A stretch of 64,000 nt of DNA, taken from Gammaproteobacteria bacterium. Its GTDB lineage: Bacteria > Pseudomonadota > Gammaproteobacteria > Pseudomonadales > Cellvibrionaceae. Every line of letters begins with the position of its first letter. Positions within the stretch are counted from its first letter, which is position 1. Shown here piece by piece: positions 9,038-17,708 of this stretch. Location: assembly GCA_021151835.1 (NCBI GenBank), contig JAGKWO010000015.1, positions 33,184-97,183 of the forward strand, read 5' to 3'. Below the pieces are notes generated by a model that worked only from the letters and a program-made list of their open reading frames with translations, was not told where the DNA came from and ran no database searches. The position numbers and the translations under genes are program-made.

Positions 9038-9106
9038 AATTTGCAAGGATTTTTTGGCGTATTTTTTGAGCAGCAGGCAAGTGATTGATATACAAGGGAA
9101 TATATG

Positions 9107-9139
9107 AAAAACCCGGATTGGCTAGCCAACCCGGGTTTT
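9107..9139. terminator. Bidirectional intrinsic terminator after the TonB-dependent receptor
   Basis: AAAACCCGG-ATTGG pairs with CCAAC-CCGGGTTTT around a CTAG loop, with a single mismatch. It is 30 bases past the receptor stop on the minus strand and isolates it from the padR promoter. Confidence 0.85.
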
Positions 9140-9168
9140 CATAAAAGACGTTTTAGATGGGTAAAGGA

Positions 9169-11328
9169 CTAATTGAAATAGTATTTAAGCTCTAGCCCAT
9201 AAGTGCGCGGCGAGTTATAAACGCCTCTCGGGACGCCCAAAAAGGAAACTGACTTCTGCCGTAAACTGATGTCATCAGCAAGGTTTTTCACCCACAGCGA
9301 AATATCCCATGAGTCATCAACCTTAACCCCCAAACGGGCATTGGTGAGACTGCGACCGGGAATTCTATTACCTGGAAGATTGTTGGGATTGGAAAAGTAG
9401 TCGTCGGTATAACCGTAATCGATATGGGCATAAATTTTTGCCGCACTGAATACCGGCCTGGCGTAATCAAGAGCTACAAAATAATTATTTTTCGGAGCAT
9501 AGGGTAAATAGTGATCGTCATAGTTCTTCCCTATCCCGCCACCATTTTGGAATTCATCAAACCTGGCACTGGTGTAGGCGGTATTCATACTGAATTGCAA
9601 ATATTCGGTAAGCGCCGCGCTAACATCCAGTTCAACGCCTTTACTGGTGACCTTGCCAGCATTGGTCAATGACAGCACTGTTCCGCTGGTTGCCTGGGTT
9701 GGTAAAAATTGAAACACCTGGAAATCATCGAATTTAGTTACAAACGTAGACACATTTACCGTAAGGTGGCGATCAAAAAATAATGATTTTACTCCGGCTT
9801 CATAATTCACAGCATATTCGGGATCAAACTGGAAATTCTCCAGCGTGGTAATAAAATCAGCATTCCAGCCACCACTTTTATAGCCGCGCGCAACACTGGT
9901 ATAAAGCAAGACATCGGGTGTCATTTGGAAATTAAGGCCCATCTTCGGCAACCATTCGTTAAATGTTTTTTGATCGGTTAAATGACTCGCATTTATAAAC
10001 AGTTTGGTTGAATCAATACTGGAGTAATCGATATCTTTTGTTTCATTCACATAGCGGATACCCGCAGTCAAACTCCAACGCGCATCAAAATAATAATTGC
10101 CATGCAGAAATAAAGAGGCGGACTCTACTTCCGCTGATGCCGGTGTTTGCACTCGCCCGTTGGGCGCCAACAAAAATACCGGGCCAGTAATTGCCTGGCG
10201 CTCGGTAGAAATATCCTGATTGAGAAAATAAGCACCGACCACATAATCCCATGACTCACTTTTGGGAGATGCCAATCTGATTTCCTGGCTGATCTGATCA
10301 CTTTGCTCATCAAAAATACTAACCGCAACATTTAATGGCGAATAATCCTCTTCACTCAGCTCCCGAAATTCATTACTACGAATGCCGGTAATAGCGGTCC
10401 ATTTATAATTTTCCGGTGTTTCATACACCGCTTCGATCGTTGCACCTTTCAATTTGCGTTGTTCAAATTCATCAGCATTGTGAGCCACCACAAAAGGCTC
10501 GGGTGCAAGCGTAAAGCCATTAAACATTCCGTTACCAAGGGCTTCGGCATTGGTCGACTTATCTTCATCTTTTAAATAATCAAAACCAATATCGACAATT
10601 AACTGATCAACACCAACATAACGAAACTTTAATTTTGCAATATCGCGATTGGCGCCCTGCAATTCGCGGTCAAGGGTAATATTACGAATATAACCATCCT
10701 GTTCACTCGTGCCTAATAACAGGCTGACAAAAAGATCATCCGAAAGCGGTGCATTAATTTTTCCGTTAACAGCAGCCAAACCATAATTCCCGGTGTTGGC
10801 CAGTAATTCGGCGTTAAACGTATCTTCCGGTTTTTGGGTAATTATATTGATAGAGCCCGCCAGAGCATTGGTACCAGACAAGGTTCCCTGGGGACCGCGC
10901 AGTACTTCTACGCGGGCAACATCCAGCAGGCCCTGATCAAAACTGGAAGATCGCCCGGTTAATACGCCATCGACATAAACAGCAACACGCGCATTGGTAC
11001 CAATATTCCGCGCATAGTCGCCAACGCCCCGGATAGTGATTTCCCCACGGGTGTTCCTGTCGCCACTGCCAAAATTTAATGAAGGTATTGCGCCTTCCAT
11101 CTCCGTTAGCGAACTGGCACCAAGCCGATCAATCAATTGCTTATCGTAAACACCAATGGCGAGGGGAATATTTTGAACAGACTCTTCACGCATTTGCGCT
11201 GTGACTAAAACTTCATCCACAACCGGAGTGGCCTGCGACCACACCATCGCGCTGGAGGAGGAACCAACTATTAGACCGGCCAGACAAAAACCTTTTGAAG
11301 ACAGGATTCTTTTAATTGTTATACCCAT
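9169..11328 (-). CDS. TonB-dependent outer-membrane receptor
   Basis: 719 residues. ATG at 11328 follows GGGAG eight bases upstream. An N-terminal signal is followed by a TonB-box-like DEVLVTAQ, a plug domain (NIPLAIGVYDKQLIDRLG, IRGVGDYARNIGTN, RVEVLRGPQGTLSGTNALAGSIN... region at about residues 55-165) and a 22-strand-type barrel ending in the terminal aromatic YGLELKYYFN. It should import a large or scarce substrate using the proton motive force. The iron-versus-sugar substrate cannot be read from the sequence; carbohydrate neighbours favour an oligosaccharide. It lies 59 bases after the H-box/REC protein gene on the same strand and may be co-transcribed with it. Confidence 0.93.
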   Translation of the reverse strand: MGITIKRILSSKGFCLAGLIVGSSSSAMVWSQATPVVDEVLVTAQMREESVQNIPLAIGVYDKQLIDRLGASSLTEMEGAIPSLNFGSGDRNTRGEITIRGVGDYARNIGTNARVAVYVDGVLTGRSSSFDQGLLDVARVEVLRGPQGTLSGTNALAGSINIITQKPEDTFNAELLANTGNYGLAAVNGKINAPLSDDLFVSLLLGTSEQDGYIRNITLDRELQGANRDIAKLKFRYVGVDQLIVDIGFDYLKDEDKSTNAEALGNGMFNGFTLAPEPFVVAHNADEFEQRKLKGATIEAVYETPENYKWTAITGIRSNEFRELSEEDYSPLNVAVSIFDEQSDQISQEIRLASPKSESWDYVVGAYFLNQDISTERQAITGPVFLLAPNGRVQTPASAEVESASLFLHGNYYFDARWSLTAGIRYVNETKDIDYSSIDSTKLFINASHLTDQKTFNEWLPKMGLNFQMTPDVLLYTSVARGYKSGGWNADFITTLENFQFDPEYAVNYEAGVKSLFFDRHLTVNVSTFVTKFDDFQVFQFLPTQATSGTVLSLTNAGKVTSKGVELDVSAALTEYLQFSMNTAYTSARFDEFQNGGGIGKNYDDHYLPYAPKNNYFVALDYARPVFSAAKIYAHIDYGYTDDYFSNPNNLPGNRIPGRSLTNARLGVKVDDSWDISLWVKNLADDISLRQKSVSFLGVPRGVYNSPRTYGLELKYYFN

Positions 11329-11387
11329 GAACGAACGCAGCTCCCGGCTTTGCTATTTTTGTCGCTTAAAAATAAATTGCCCTGATG

Positions 11388-12104
11388 TTACGCATTAAGT
11401 GAATAGGATCGCAATAGCTTTTGTAAACTCTTTAACCTTAATGGCTTTTCAAGGAAATCCGTAAAGCCCATTGCCAGCAAACCCGAGCGATTTGCCCCTA
11501 TTGGTAAGCTCGTCAAACCGATGATAATCGTTTCCTCACTAATACGGGGGCGCAGTGCAATGGTGGCCTGCTCACCATTCATCTTCGGCATATGTAAATC
11601 CATCAAGATCAAGTCATAGTGCTTTTGCTCACACAGACTCAGAGCCTCAAGGCCGTTCCTGGCAAAGTCAACCTCGTAAAGTGGCGATAACAAACTCTCA
11701 CCAATATCGCGGTGAATCGTTTCATCATCAACCAATAAAATGGTTTTAATGGCAGCTGTTCGCACCGGCCCACCACTACCGCCATCGAGGTCAACAGTGT
11801 CATTAGCCGAGGCAAAGTTATTAGACTGATACAACATAGCAGCAGAGAGGAGGTTTATCTTTTTTTGAACAAGTTGCAGGTTCGATTGCATTATGTCCGG
11901 TGCTGTTACGAGAGCATCGATTACCTTCTCATCTGCGGGTAATAAATGACGCAGCTCGGGAGATTGCATTAACGTCCTTATAAGCAAGGGTAAATGCTTG
12001 GCCAAAAGTTCAGCCTTCATTTTGGAAATTACCAAGGGTGTGGCGATATCGTGAAATAGCGTCTCTACACTTTGTTGCTCATATTGGTTGTCTTTGTCTG
12101 TCAT
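11388..12104 (-). CDS. Response regulator with N-terminal histidine-kinase-like H-box helix, no ATPase domain
   Basis: About 238 residues from the ATG at 12104. Residues 14-95 are helical and contain LFHDIATPL (H19), very like the phospho-acceptor H-box of a histidine kinase dimerisation domain. There is no catalytic ATPase domain after it. A linker leads to a REC domain (about 120-239) with ILLVDDE (D127/D128), LILMDLHMP (phospho-acceptor D170), T199 and the conserved lysine K221 in EKPLR. There is no DNA-binding domain. It could act as a phosphorelay intermediate, a phosphate sink, or a competitor for kinase dimers. It is divergent from the acyltransferase/kinase genes at 12492 and 59 bases upstream of the TonB-dependent receptor. 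Role inferred. Confidence 0.82.
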   Translation of the reverse strand: MTDKDNQYEQQSVETLFHDIATPLVISKMKAELLAKHLPLLIRTLMQSPELRHLLPADEKVIDALVTAPDIMQSNLQLVQKKINLLSAAMLYQSNNFASANDTVDLDGGSGGPVRTAAIKTILLVDDETIHRDIGESLLSPLYEVDFARNGLEALSLCEQKHYDLILMDLHMPKMNGEQATIALRPRISEETIIIGLTSLPIGANRSGLLAMGFTDFLEKPLRLKSLQKLLRSYSLNA

Positions 12105-12491
12105 CACGCCAATCCTGATGCTTTAATTAATGAATTTCTAAACTGTTCTCCTTGCTAAATCATCCCTTCCTAAATGATAACCACACATACGCCTTCTTTT
12201 TGATGTTTCTTGAATCAGCGTCTCAAAAAAAGCACTCCCGCAGTCATCTTATTCGTCTTCATTGCTGTCATAAACTGACGAAAGTCAGCATCTCACCAAT
12301 CATTTCAAAACTTACGCACCAGGTTACAAAAGTGTTGTTTTAGGTCGCACACTTTTTAAGCATAATGGAGTTTGGCGCCAAAACTAAAAAAATGGAGCCA
12401 CTTTTTTGCAAGCTTGTCGCTTAAAAAAACACAAAAAGCCTGTTCTATAAGGCTTTCAAGCAATTTAACTGAAAAAATATGAGGCAATACA
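12105..12491. other. Divergent control region of the signalling island
   Basis: 387 bases with no supported gene, AT-rich, holding the promoters of both flanking genes. Visible elements are a CTGAC-GAAA-GTCAG stem-loop near 12274-12287, a CATAAT box near 12360 that could be a -10 for the rightward operon, and a weak AAAGCC/GGCTTT hairpin near 12436-12457. I found no lux-box-like 20-bp palindrome. Confidence 0.4.
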
Positions 12492-13145
12492 ATGTTAACT
12501 ACCGCAATCCAATCTTCCCCAAATGGCCATAATGATTACTACACCATCCCGGCAAAAGGTCCAATGCTGGACAGGGTGTATTCTATGCGTTACAAAAGCT
12601 ATAGTGCAGAAAATTATATTGAAGAAAATTCGTCGCTTAAATTCATCGATGAATACGATGGAAAACCCAACAGCACATGCTTCTTGTTGTATCATCAAAA
12701 CAAAACCATAGGTTCAATGCGAATTTGTGAATACAACACCAAAGATCGCCTCGCCGTGCCAGTAATGGAGATTTTCGATGAGGAAATAAGGAATAATATT
12801 GGCTACGACAGTACATTTGTTGAAATCAATAAATTTGTTATAGATCCATCCTTCCAACGTAAAGGCGGGGTAGAGGCAAGAATGTTATTAATCGCCTCGA
12901 TGGTAGAGGAAGCTGTTCGGCGGGAAGCATCCAGTATGTTATTGGCAGTAAGGCCAGCACATGCTCGATTTTACAAAATGTTGGGGTGCCATCAGATATC
13001 GGACATCAAGTCCTACCCTCACTTGTCGTTTAAAACAGTACTTATGGCATGCACCGACATTAAATGGTCTAGAGACTTCATCAGCAGCAAAATTAATGTG
13101 GTAAAAACAAGCAATGATTCAATACCTAATTACGGCAGTTATTGA
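12492..13145 (+). CDS. LuxI/FeeM-like GNAT-fold N-acyltransferase (candidate signal synthase)
   Basis: 217 residues, ATG preceded by TGAGG seven bases upstream. It resembles the superfamily uniting acyl-homoserine-lactone synthases, N-acyl amino acid synthases (FeeM) and exosortase-associated acyltransferases. Conserved-looking positions are R33 in SMRYKSYS, D53 and Y55-D56 in FIDEYDG, R77 in IGSMRICEY, E111 in FVEINKFVIDP, the glycine-rich QRKGG, and VRPAHARFYKMLGC, typical of FeeM-type proteins. It probably transfers a fatty-acyl chain from acyl carrier protein to an amine-bearing small molecule in the cytoplasm. LuxI proteins usually have SR after the E (ELSRF); here it is IN-K. No LuxR gene is nearby. 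Its end overlaps the kinase gene by 32 nt, so it is probably made together with its sensor. Fold call firm, product unknown. Confidence 0.8.
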   Translation: MLTTAIQSSPNGHNDYYTIPAKGPMLDRVYSMRYKSYSAENYIEENSSLKFIDEYDGKPNSTCFLLYHQNKTIGSMRICEYNTKDRLAVPVMEIFDEEIRNNIGYDSTFVEINKFVIDPSFQRKGGVEARMLLIASMVEEAVRREASSMLLAVRPAHARFYKMLGCHQISDIKSYPHLSFKTVLMACTDIKWSRDFISSKINVVKTSNDSIPNYGSY

Positions 13146-15204
13146 CATAGTTGTTGGAATACTAGCGTATTCCAAAAAAAATAATCCTGCCGCAAAAGCC
13201 TTGGCACTTACTGTATTTAGTTTGGGATTATGGTCTCTGGAACTTTATTTACTCACTGTAATTAAAAACATAGACCTTTTGAATATTCTATTTCATGTAA
13301 CGCGCTGGGGCATGTTTTTCATCCCTTCGGCATTTGCATTTTTAACATGGAGATTAGTTGGCAGTCGCTCACAAAAATTCAAGAAGTTCGTTGTCATTCC
13401 GGGTTTCTTTGTGAGCACTGCACTTTCTCTGGTTAATTTTTTCATACTGCCGTCAACTTTAAAAGAAGTTGACGGCGGATTCCTGCCAAGCGTTGACATT
13501 ACCTATTATATTTTCCTAATCAATTTCATCTGGTGTTTTGTCGGTTCTATAGCAATCGTATTCACGTCATACAACTCATCGCCTTACAGAGAAAAACAAC
13601 GGTTAAAGTGGTTGTTGATTACACTTTTCGCGAGCTTTATCGGCGGCTCCCTTGGCCTTTACTCCATGCCAAGTGAATTTTACCTATCCAGATTTGTTGG
13701 ATCTATTACTAATATCGTATTCGTGGTTTTATTGTTTTACGCCACTATCCAACATAATTTAATGGATTTCAGATTTGCCCTCAGCATAGGTCTTTCCAAG
13801 GCAATACTTTTGGGCTTTTTTGTATGGTTATATTTTGTAGTAACTTCTGTTGTTGGCGATCACACCGAATCTAACGGAGGCATATTATTTCTACTAGTAT
13901 TTGTTGTCTTAATTCTGGAAACCTATCCAAGACTTTTAAAATTAATACTGCCAAACGCAAAAAAAATCCTTGTAAAAAATGGCTACGACTTCGATCAGGT
14001 TAAAGCGGAAACCGAATATGATTTAAAAAATTCCATTAGCTTTTCCATGATGCAAGAAGTAATGGATCATTTACTTCTAAAAACAATAAAATTGAACAGT
14101 TACAAAATTCTGATGGTTCAACATGACAACAGTGCGCTTAATAATGAAAACATTTATTATCAAAATGGTTTTCCATTTGGCATGATTGCAGAAGACAATC
14201 ATCTATTAACGTATTGTGCATTACAGACGCAATTAATCATGACTGATGAAATGCCGGAAGTACTGCAGAATGAAATGAAAAAACATAATGCCTCTTTGTG
14301 TTTTCCGGTTTTTTCAGAAAATAAGGTTTTAGCGATTGTACTGGTAGGAAATCCCGTTAATTTTTCCTACTATCGATATGAAGATCTTAAAATTTTTGAA
14401 TGGCTTAAATCTGAACTGGGGCAAGTTTTAAGTCGCCTGATCCGCTTGAACTATATGCAGGAACAACTCGGCGAAGCCAAGAAAACCCTGTCAATGCTTA
14501 GCTTGATGAACCATTATCACCATGATATCAAGGTGCCTTTTGCGATTATCGACGGTGTAGTATCCAATGATGTTTATGATCGGGATAAACAAAGGAACAT
14601 AGTGTTGGAGCAAGTAGAAAGAGGCTCCAGGCTTATCGCCACCATGGCAAGCATCCTGGGAGGCAAGCATAAACGCCGTATCCAACCCTGCGCACTTGAG
14701 TCTCTGGTACAAGATTGTATCTACCTTTTTGAAAAATCTTTCGATAAGGTGGAATATGAGCTTGGAGGAACCCCCAAAATCAGAGGGGATGCCGAAGATT
14801 TAAAAATCCTTTTCATCAATTTAATAAAAAATGCTGCAGAGGCTCGCCGTAGCAATGATGATCTGGTACTTCATGTAAAATCCTGGATGGAGAATGGCAA
14901 TGTATTTTTTTCCATACAAGATAATGGTACCGGAATGTCCGAGCAACAATTAGCCAACCTGTGGGAGCCGGGCGTGAGCGCGAAAAAATTTGGTAATGGC
15001 ATAGGCATGCAAGCCATCAAGCGAATTGTCGATGAGCATAATGCCCGCATCGAAGTGAAAAGCACCCTGGAAAAGGGATCAGAATTTATACTCTGCTTTT
15101 TTGCGGCGCAAATAGAACCTGAAGACTCCCCAAATGAATCGACTAAAGATGAATTAGCCGAAAGGCGTGCCAGCTATCTTGCTGAAAAAAGAAGCAACCA
15201 ATAA
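13114..15204 (+). CDS. Multi-TM sensor histidine kinase with GAF-like domain
   Basis: 696 residues. Eight or so hydrophobic segments fill residues 1-275, in the style of 7TM-type and PrsK-like kinases, and suit detection of a lipophilic ligand in the membrane. A GAF-like domain spans about 305-445. The kinase core follows: H-box NHYHHDIKVPF (H470, next to H469), N-box INLIKNAAEA (N573), G1 DNGTGM (603-608), F/G2 region GNGIGMQAIKRIVDEH. The coding sequence begins 32 nt inside the acyltransferase gene, which implies translational coupling. A cognate response regulator lies 200 bases downstream. The likely role is sensing the product of the upstream acyltransferase (inference). PrsK relatives usually accompany exosortase genes; none is visible here. 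Confidence 0.88.
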   Translation: MIQYLITAVIDIVVGILAYSKKNNPAAKALALTVFSLGLWSLELYLLTVIKNIDLLNILFHVTRWGMFFIPSAFAFLTWRLVGSRSQKFKKFVVIPGFFVSTALSLVNFFILPSTLKEVDGGFLPSVDITYYIFLINFIWCFVGSIAIVFTSYNSSPYREKQRLKWLLITLFASFIGGSLGLYSMPSEFYLSRFVGSITNIVFVVLLFYATIQHNLMDFRFALSIGLSKAILLGFFVWLYFVVTSVVGDHTESNGGILFLLVFVVLILETYPRLLKLILPNAKKILVKNGYDFDQVKAETEYDLKNSISFSMMQEVMDHLLLKTIKLNSYKILMVQHDNSALNNENIYYQNGFPFGMIAEDNHLLTYCALQTQLIMTDEMPEVLQNEMKKHNASLCFPVFSENKVLAIVLVGNPVNFSYYRYEDLKIFEWLKSELGQVLSRLIRLNYMQEQLGEAKKTLSMLSLMNHYHHDIKVPFAIIDGVVSNDVYDRDKQRNIVLEQVERGSRLIATMASILGGKHKRRIQPCALESLVQDCIYLFEKSFDKVEYELGGTPKIRGDAEDLKILFINLIKNAAEARRSNDDLVLHVKSWMENGNVFFSIQDNGTGMSEQQLANLWEPGVSAKKFGNGIGMQAIKRIVDEHNARIEVKSTLEKGSEFILCFFAAQIEPEDSPNESTKDELAERRASYLAEKRSNQ

Positions 15205-15302
15205 ACATAACCTGCTTGCGAAAACCCAAATAGTGAAGTTTTCATGAAATGAAGCGACAACATGGACAGACATTAAGTTAACTAGCCTGCCATAATTACT
15301 AT

Positions 15303-15377
15303 ACCGGCTCCACAGCCGGTCATAATTGACATACAATATCCCTTAGGTTCTATCTGGTATTAGCTCAACGAAGCTAA
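15303..15377 (+). promoter_or_regulatory. Hairpins and possible promoter before the response regulator
   Basis: The 200-bp gap after the kinase holds ACCGGCT-CCAC-AGCCGGT (15303-15320), then TTGACA (15326-15331) with a weak TCTATC 17 bases on. A second stem TTAGCT/AGCTAA (15360-15377) lies 28 bases before the GTG start. The response regulator may have its own promoter. The first hairpin has no U-tract and is not a good terminator. Confidence 0.4.
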
Positions 15378-15404
15378 GTCGCTAACCATTGCGGGATATG
15401 TAGC

Positions 15405-16379
15405 GTGAAATCAAAAATTCCTCTTTATTTTTATCCTACGCAGATTGTTTTTGTTGATGACAATCCAGAATTTCTAAATACCCTATCCCTGGCATTCTCC
15501 GCACAATTCAACGTCAAATCATTCGATAACACGGATACGGCATTAAAGTATCTCAATGAATACCAACGTGAAGCCACACTTGTTGCCAACGATGAAAAAC
15601 CCAAACCGCAAGGTGACTCGGATGCCTGGGTCAAAAAAGTACTGACCCACCAGAATATTAGACGATTCGATGAATTGCGAATCAAGGAAGTATCTGTATT
15701 GGTAGTTGATTACTCAATGCCCACCATGAATGGGATCGAGTTTTGTGAAAAGATAAAAAACTCGGCAATCAAGAAGATCCTGTTAACTGGCTATGCAACG
15801 CCATCAGAAGCTGTCAGGGCATTCAATAACAACACCATTCATTATTACCTTAAAAAGAACGATGAAAACATGCTGCAAGAGCTGGAAGATGCTATTCACC
15901 AGTTGCAACACGCTTATTTTAACGAGTTATCCAGCAGCCTGAAAACAGAAGCCATTGATAGCGGTACACCGTTTTTTGCAGACCCAAAGCTCGCTCGTTA
16001 CTTTGAAGAAACCTGCGAATCCCTGGGGGTCAGCGAGTATTACTACCTGACCAATCCATCCAGATTTGAATTGCGTACGCGTGATAACAAAACCTTTTCC
16101 TGCGTTATCTACACAGAAGAAGACATCCAGGAACACACGCAGATTTTGCAAGAAGAGGGAGCATCTGATGAGCTGTGCAAAGCAGTAATGTCACGCAACT
16201 TTATTCCCCTATTCAACACCGCAGATGGTTTTTATGAACCGGGACTCGAAAACGCGATTTTGAATATCCATCCAGCGACCCATATACAAGGAATCGTTAA
16301 TTACTATTGCGCTATTATTTGCGACACACCAGCAGCAGTTACCCCGTCAGTTAAAGCACCAACAGGCGTGCTTCATTAA
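15405..16379 (+). CDS. Response regulator with REC insertion and unassigned C-terminal domain
   Basis: 324 residues from a GTG start. The REC domain is recognisable: IVFVDDNPEF (D18/D19), LVVDYSMPTMNG (phospho-acceptor D102), ILLTGYA (T128), YYLKKND (K150/K151). An insertion of about 35-40 residues (roughly 55-92) lies between the first helix region and the phosphorylation strand, longer than a standard REC. Residues 190-305 form a separate domain (DPKLARYFEETCESLG, VSEYYYLTNPS, TFSCVIYTEED) that is neither a helix-turn-helix nor an enzyme I know. A similar C-terminal part exists, as I recall, in response regulators beside other signal-synthase clusters, without known function. It probably relays the kinase signal through protein contact. 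Confidence 0.8.
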   Translation: MKSKIPLYFYPTQIVFVDDNPEFLNTLSLAFSAQFNVKSFDNTDTALKYLNEYQREATLVANDEKPKPQGDSDAWVKKVLTHQNIRRFDELRIKEVSVLVVDYSMPTMNGIEFCEKIKNSAIKKILLTGYATPSEAVRAFNNNTIHYYLKKNDENMLQELEDAIHQLQHAYFNELSSSLKTEAIDSGTPFFADPKLARYFEETCESLGVSEYYYLTNPSRFELRTRDNKTFSCVIYTEEDIQEHTQILQEEGASDELCKAVMSRNFIPLFNTADGFYEPGLENAILNIHPATHIQGIVNYYCAIICDTPAAVTPSVKAPTGVLH

Positions 16380-16442
16380 AGAATTTTCACGGGAAAGCCG
16401 CAATATTGAATGGAAGAGGTCCATCTCTACCGCTATAAGCAC

Positions 16443-16883
16443 TCAGGCCTGGTAATCTCTAAACAGCTTGCGGAAAGTGCTGGGGGACAAACCAGTCCAG
16501 CGCTTAAAAGCATTGGTGAAGCTGGTTCTATCAGAAAAATCCAACGCGCGGGACACAAGATCCACACTCATATTGTCATCAATTAAATATTTGATGGCAT
16601 AGTGAAAACGAAGATCATCACGCAATTGTGCAAAGTTAGTGTTTTGGCTCTGCAAACGACGTTGCAATGTACGCTTGGTCAAGTGCAAATCTGAAGCTAT
16701 TTGTTCAATTGATAAATCGGTACGTCCCACGCGCTGATGCAATGCATCAACAACACGTGCAGATACACCTTCACAATGAGGAATTTGCGCCAATGTCAGA
16801 TATTCATGATAAGTATGAATATGCGATTGTGGCAGTTCCCCTTCAATTAGAGCGTTACCATAGTTGCGTTGTAACTGAATCAT
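16443..16883 (-). CDS. Short AraC-family regulator (DNA-binding domain only)
   Basis: 146 residues; AAGGAG lies eight bases before the ATG and an in-frame TAA precedes it directly, so the start is firm and this is not a truncated frame. Residues about 40-140 make the AraC double helix-turn-helix (LSIEQIASDLHLTKRTLQRRLQ, then VDLVSRALDFSDRTSFTNAFKRWTG, SPSTFRKLF in pieces). The usual N-terminal ligand-binding domain of about 180 residues is absent. It converges on the response regulator, with 63 bases between stops, and may be the transcriptional output of the island (inference from position only). Confidence 0.85.
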   Translation of the reverse strand: MIQLQRNYGNALIEGELPQSHIHTYHEYLTLAQIPHCEGVSARVVDALHQRVGRTDLSIEQIASDLHLTKRTLQRRLQSQNTNFAQLRDDLRFHYAIKYLIDDNMSVDLVSRALDFSDRTSFTNAFKRWTGLSPSTFRKLFRDYQA

Positions 16884-17708
16884 TTAAGTCGCTCCTTACG
16901 TCATTTAGGTAGATGTAAAATTTAATCTAGACAATCCTTGCAGCACACTACTTACTTACAACACATCAGGAAGCTGCACGCTGCGCTTGGGGCCGATCAT
17001 AACATACTCATTTTGATGCGGTCTCTAACTACTTAAACCGATCAAGATAATTCCGAGGAGCAATAAAAGGGCCAATAAGGATTCACATGACGTTCATATT
17101 CCTTCGTTGAATAACTTTTAAAATATTTACTTATTCATGTTATAGATAATACGGTAAATAGCGCTTAAATCATCAAAAAATCAATAGTCCTTCGGGAATC
17201 TCGGGCGCCTAAAAATTCAAAATATTTATACTCTTCTTCAATTTTTTTTCAAAATCACCATGTAATAGCAAAATTTACACTGCCACATGAATTAAAAGAA
17301 AAGCTTCTGTCACTTAAATCCCTTTCAGAGTTCCCCTAATTTCATATCGACCACAACAACCGAACGCAGCCCAGCCCTATTAAACAGTCATCCCCTTACA
17401 CCTGTAATTACAATAAGCAAAGACACCGCCTCATAGCGTTGCCCCTCGATAATAGTATTCCCTCTGCGCCCTCTTCCGGTGCTAAATCCAGTACCGGAAT
17501 TTCGCGTTGTATGATTGGAATTGGCGTCTTTTTCTACACTTCGAGTTGACCGGGCCAGCTCCATATTAAACGTGCAAGACCGGGTAAAGCGGCAACATGC
17601 TGTTGGACCGGAGCATACAGAGATGGGCGACTTTGGCGGGGTAAAGGAGTAGAATGCGCCGAACTTTTGTCCTATGCACCTTATATTTCTGTTGGTTATT
17701 CAAGCCCC
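16884..17708. other. Long non-coding gap before ydiJ
   Basis: About 825 bases, AT-rich in its first half, with no convincing gene. I see an inverted repeat TTCCGGT (17474-17480) / ACCGGAA (17493-17499) and a direct repeat GACCGGG near 17550 and 17580. There is also AAAGGAG followed by ATG at 17654, opening a 47-codon frame out of phase with ydiJ. The length leaves room for the small AraC promoter and the ydiJ promoter, or for an RNA I could not identify. Confidence 0.4.

Noticed and set aside
12105..12491. lux-box next to the LuxI-like synthase
   Set aside because: I read the whole gap on both strands and found no 20-bp palindrome of the lux-box type; only short stems.
16443..16883. Truncated AraC pseudogene
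   Set aside because: An in-frame stop directly before a start with a good ribosome site shows a complete small gene rather than a remnant.
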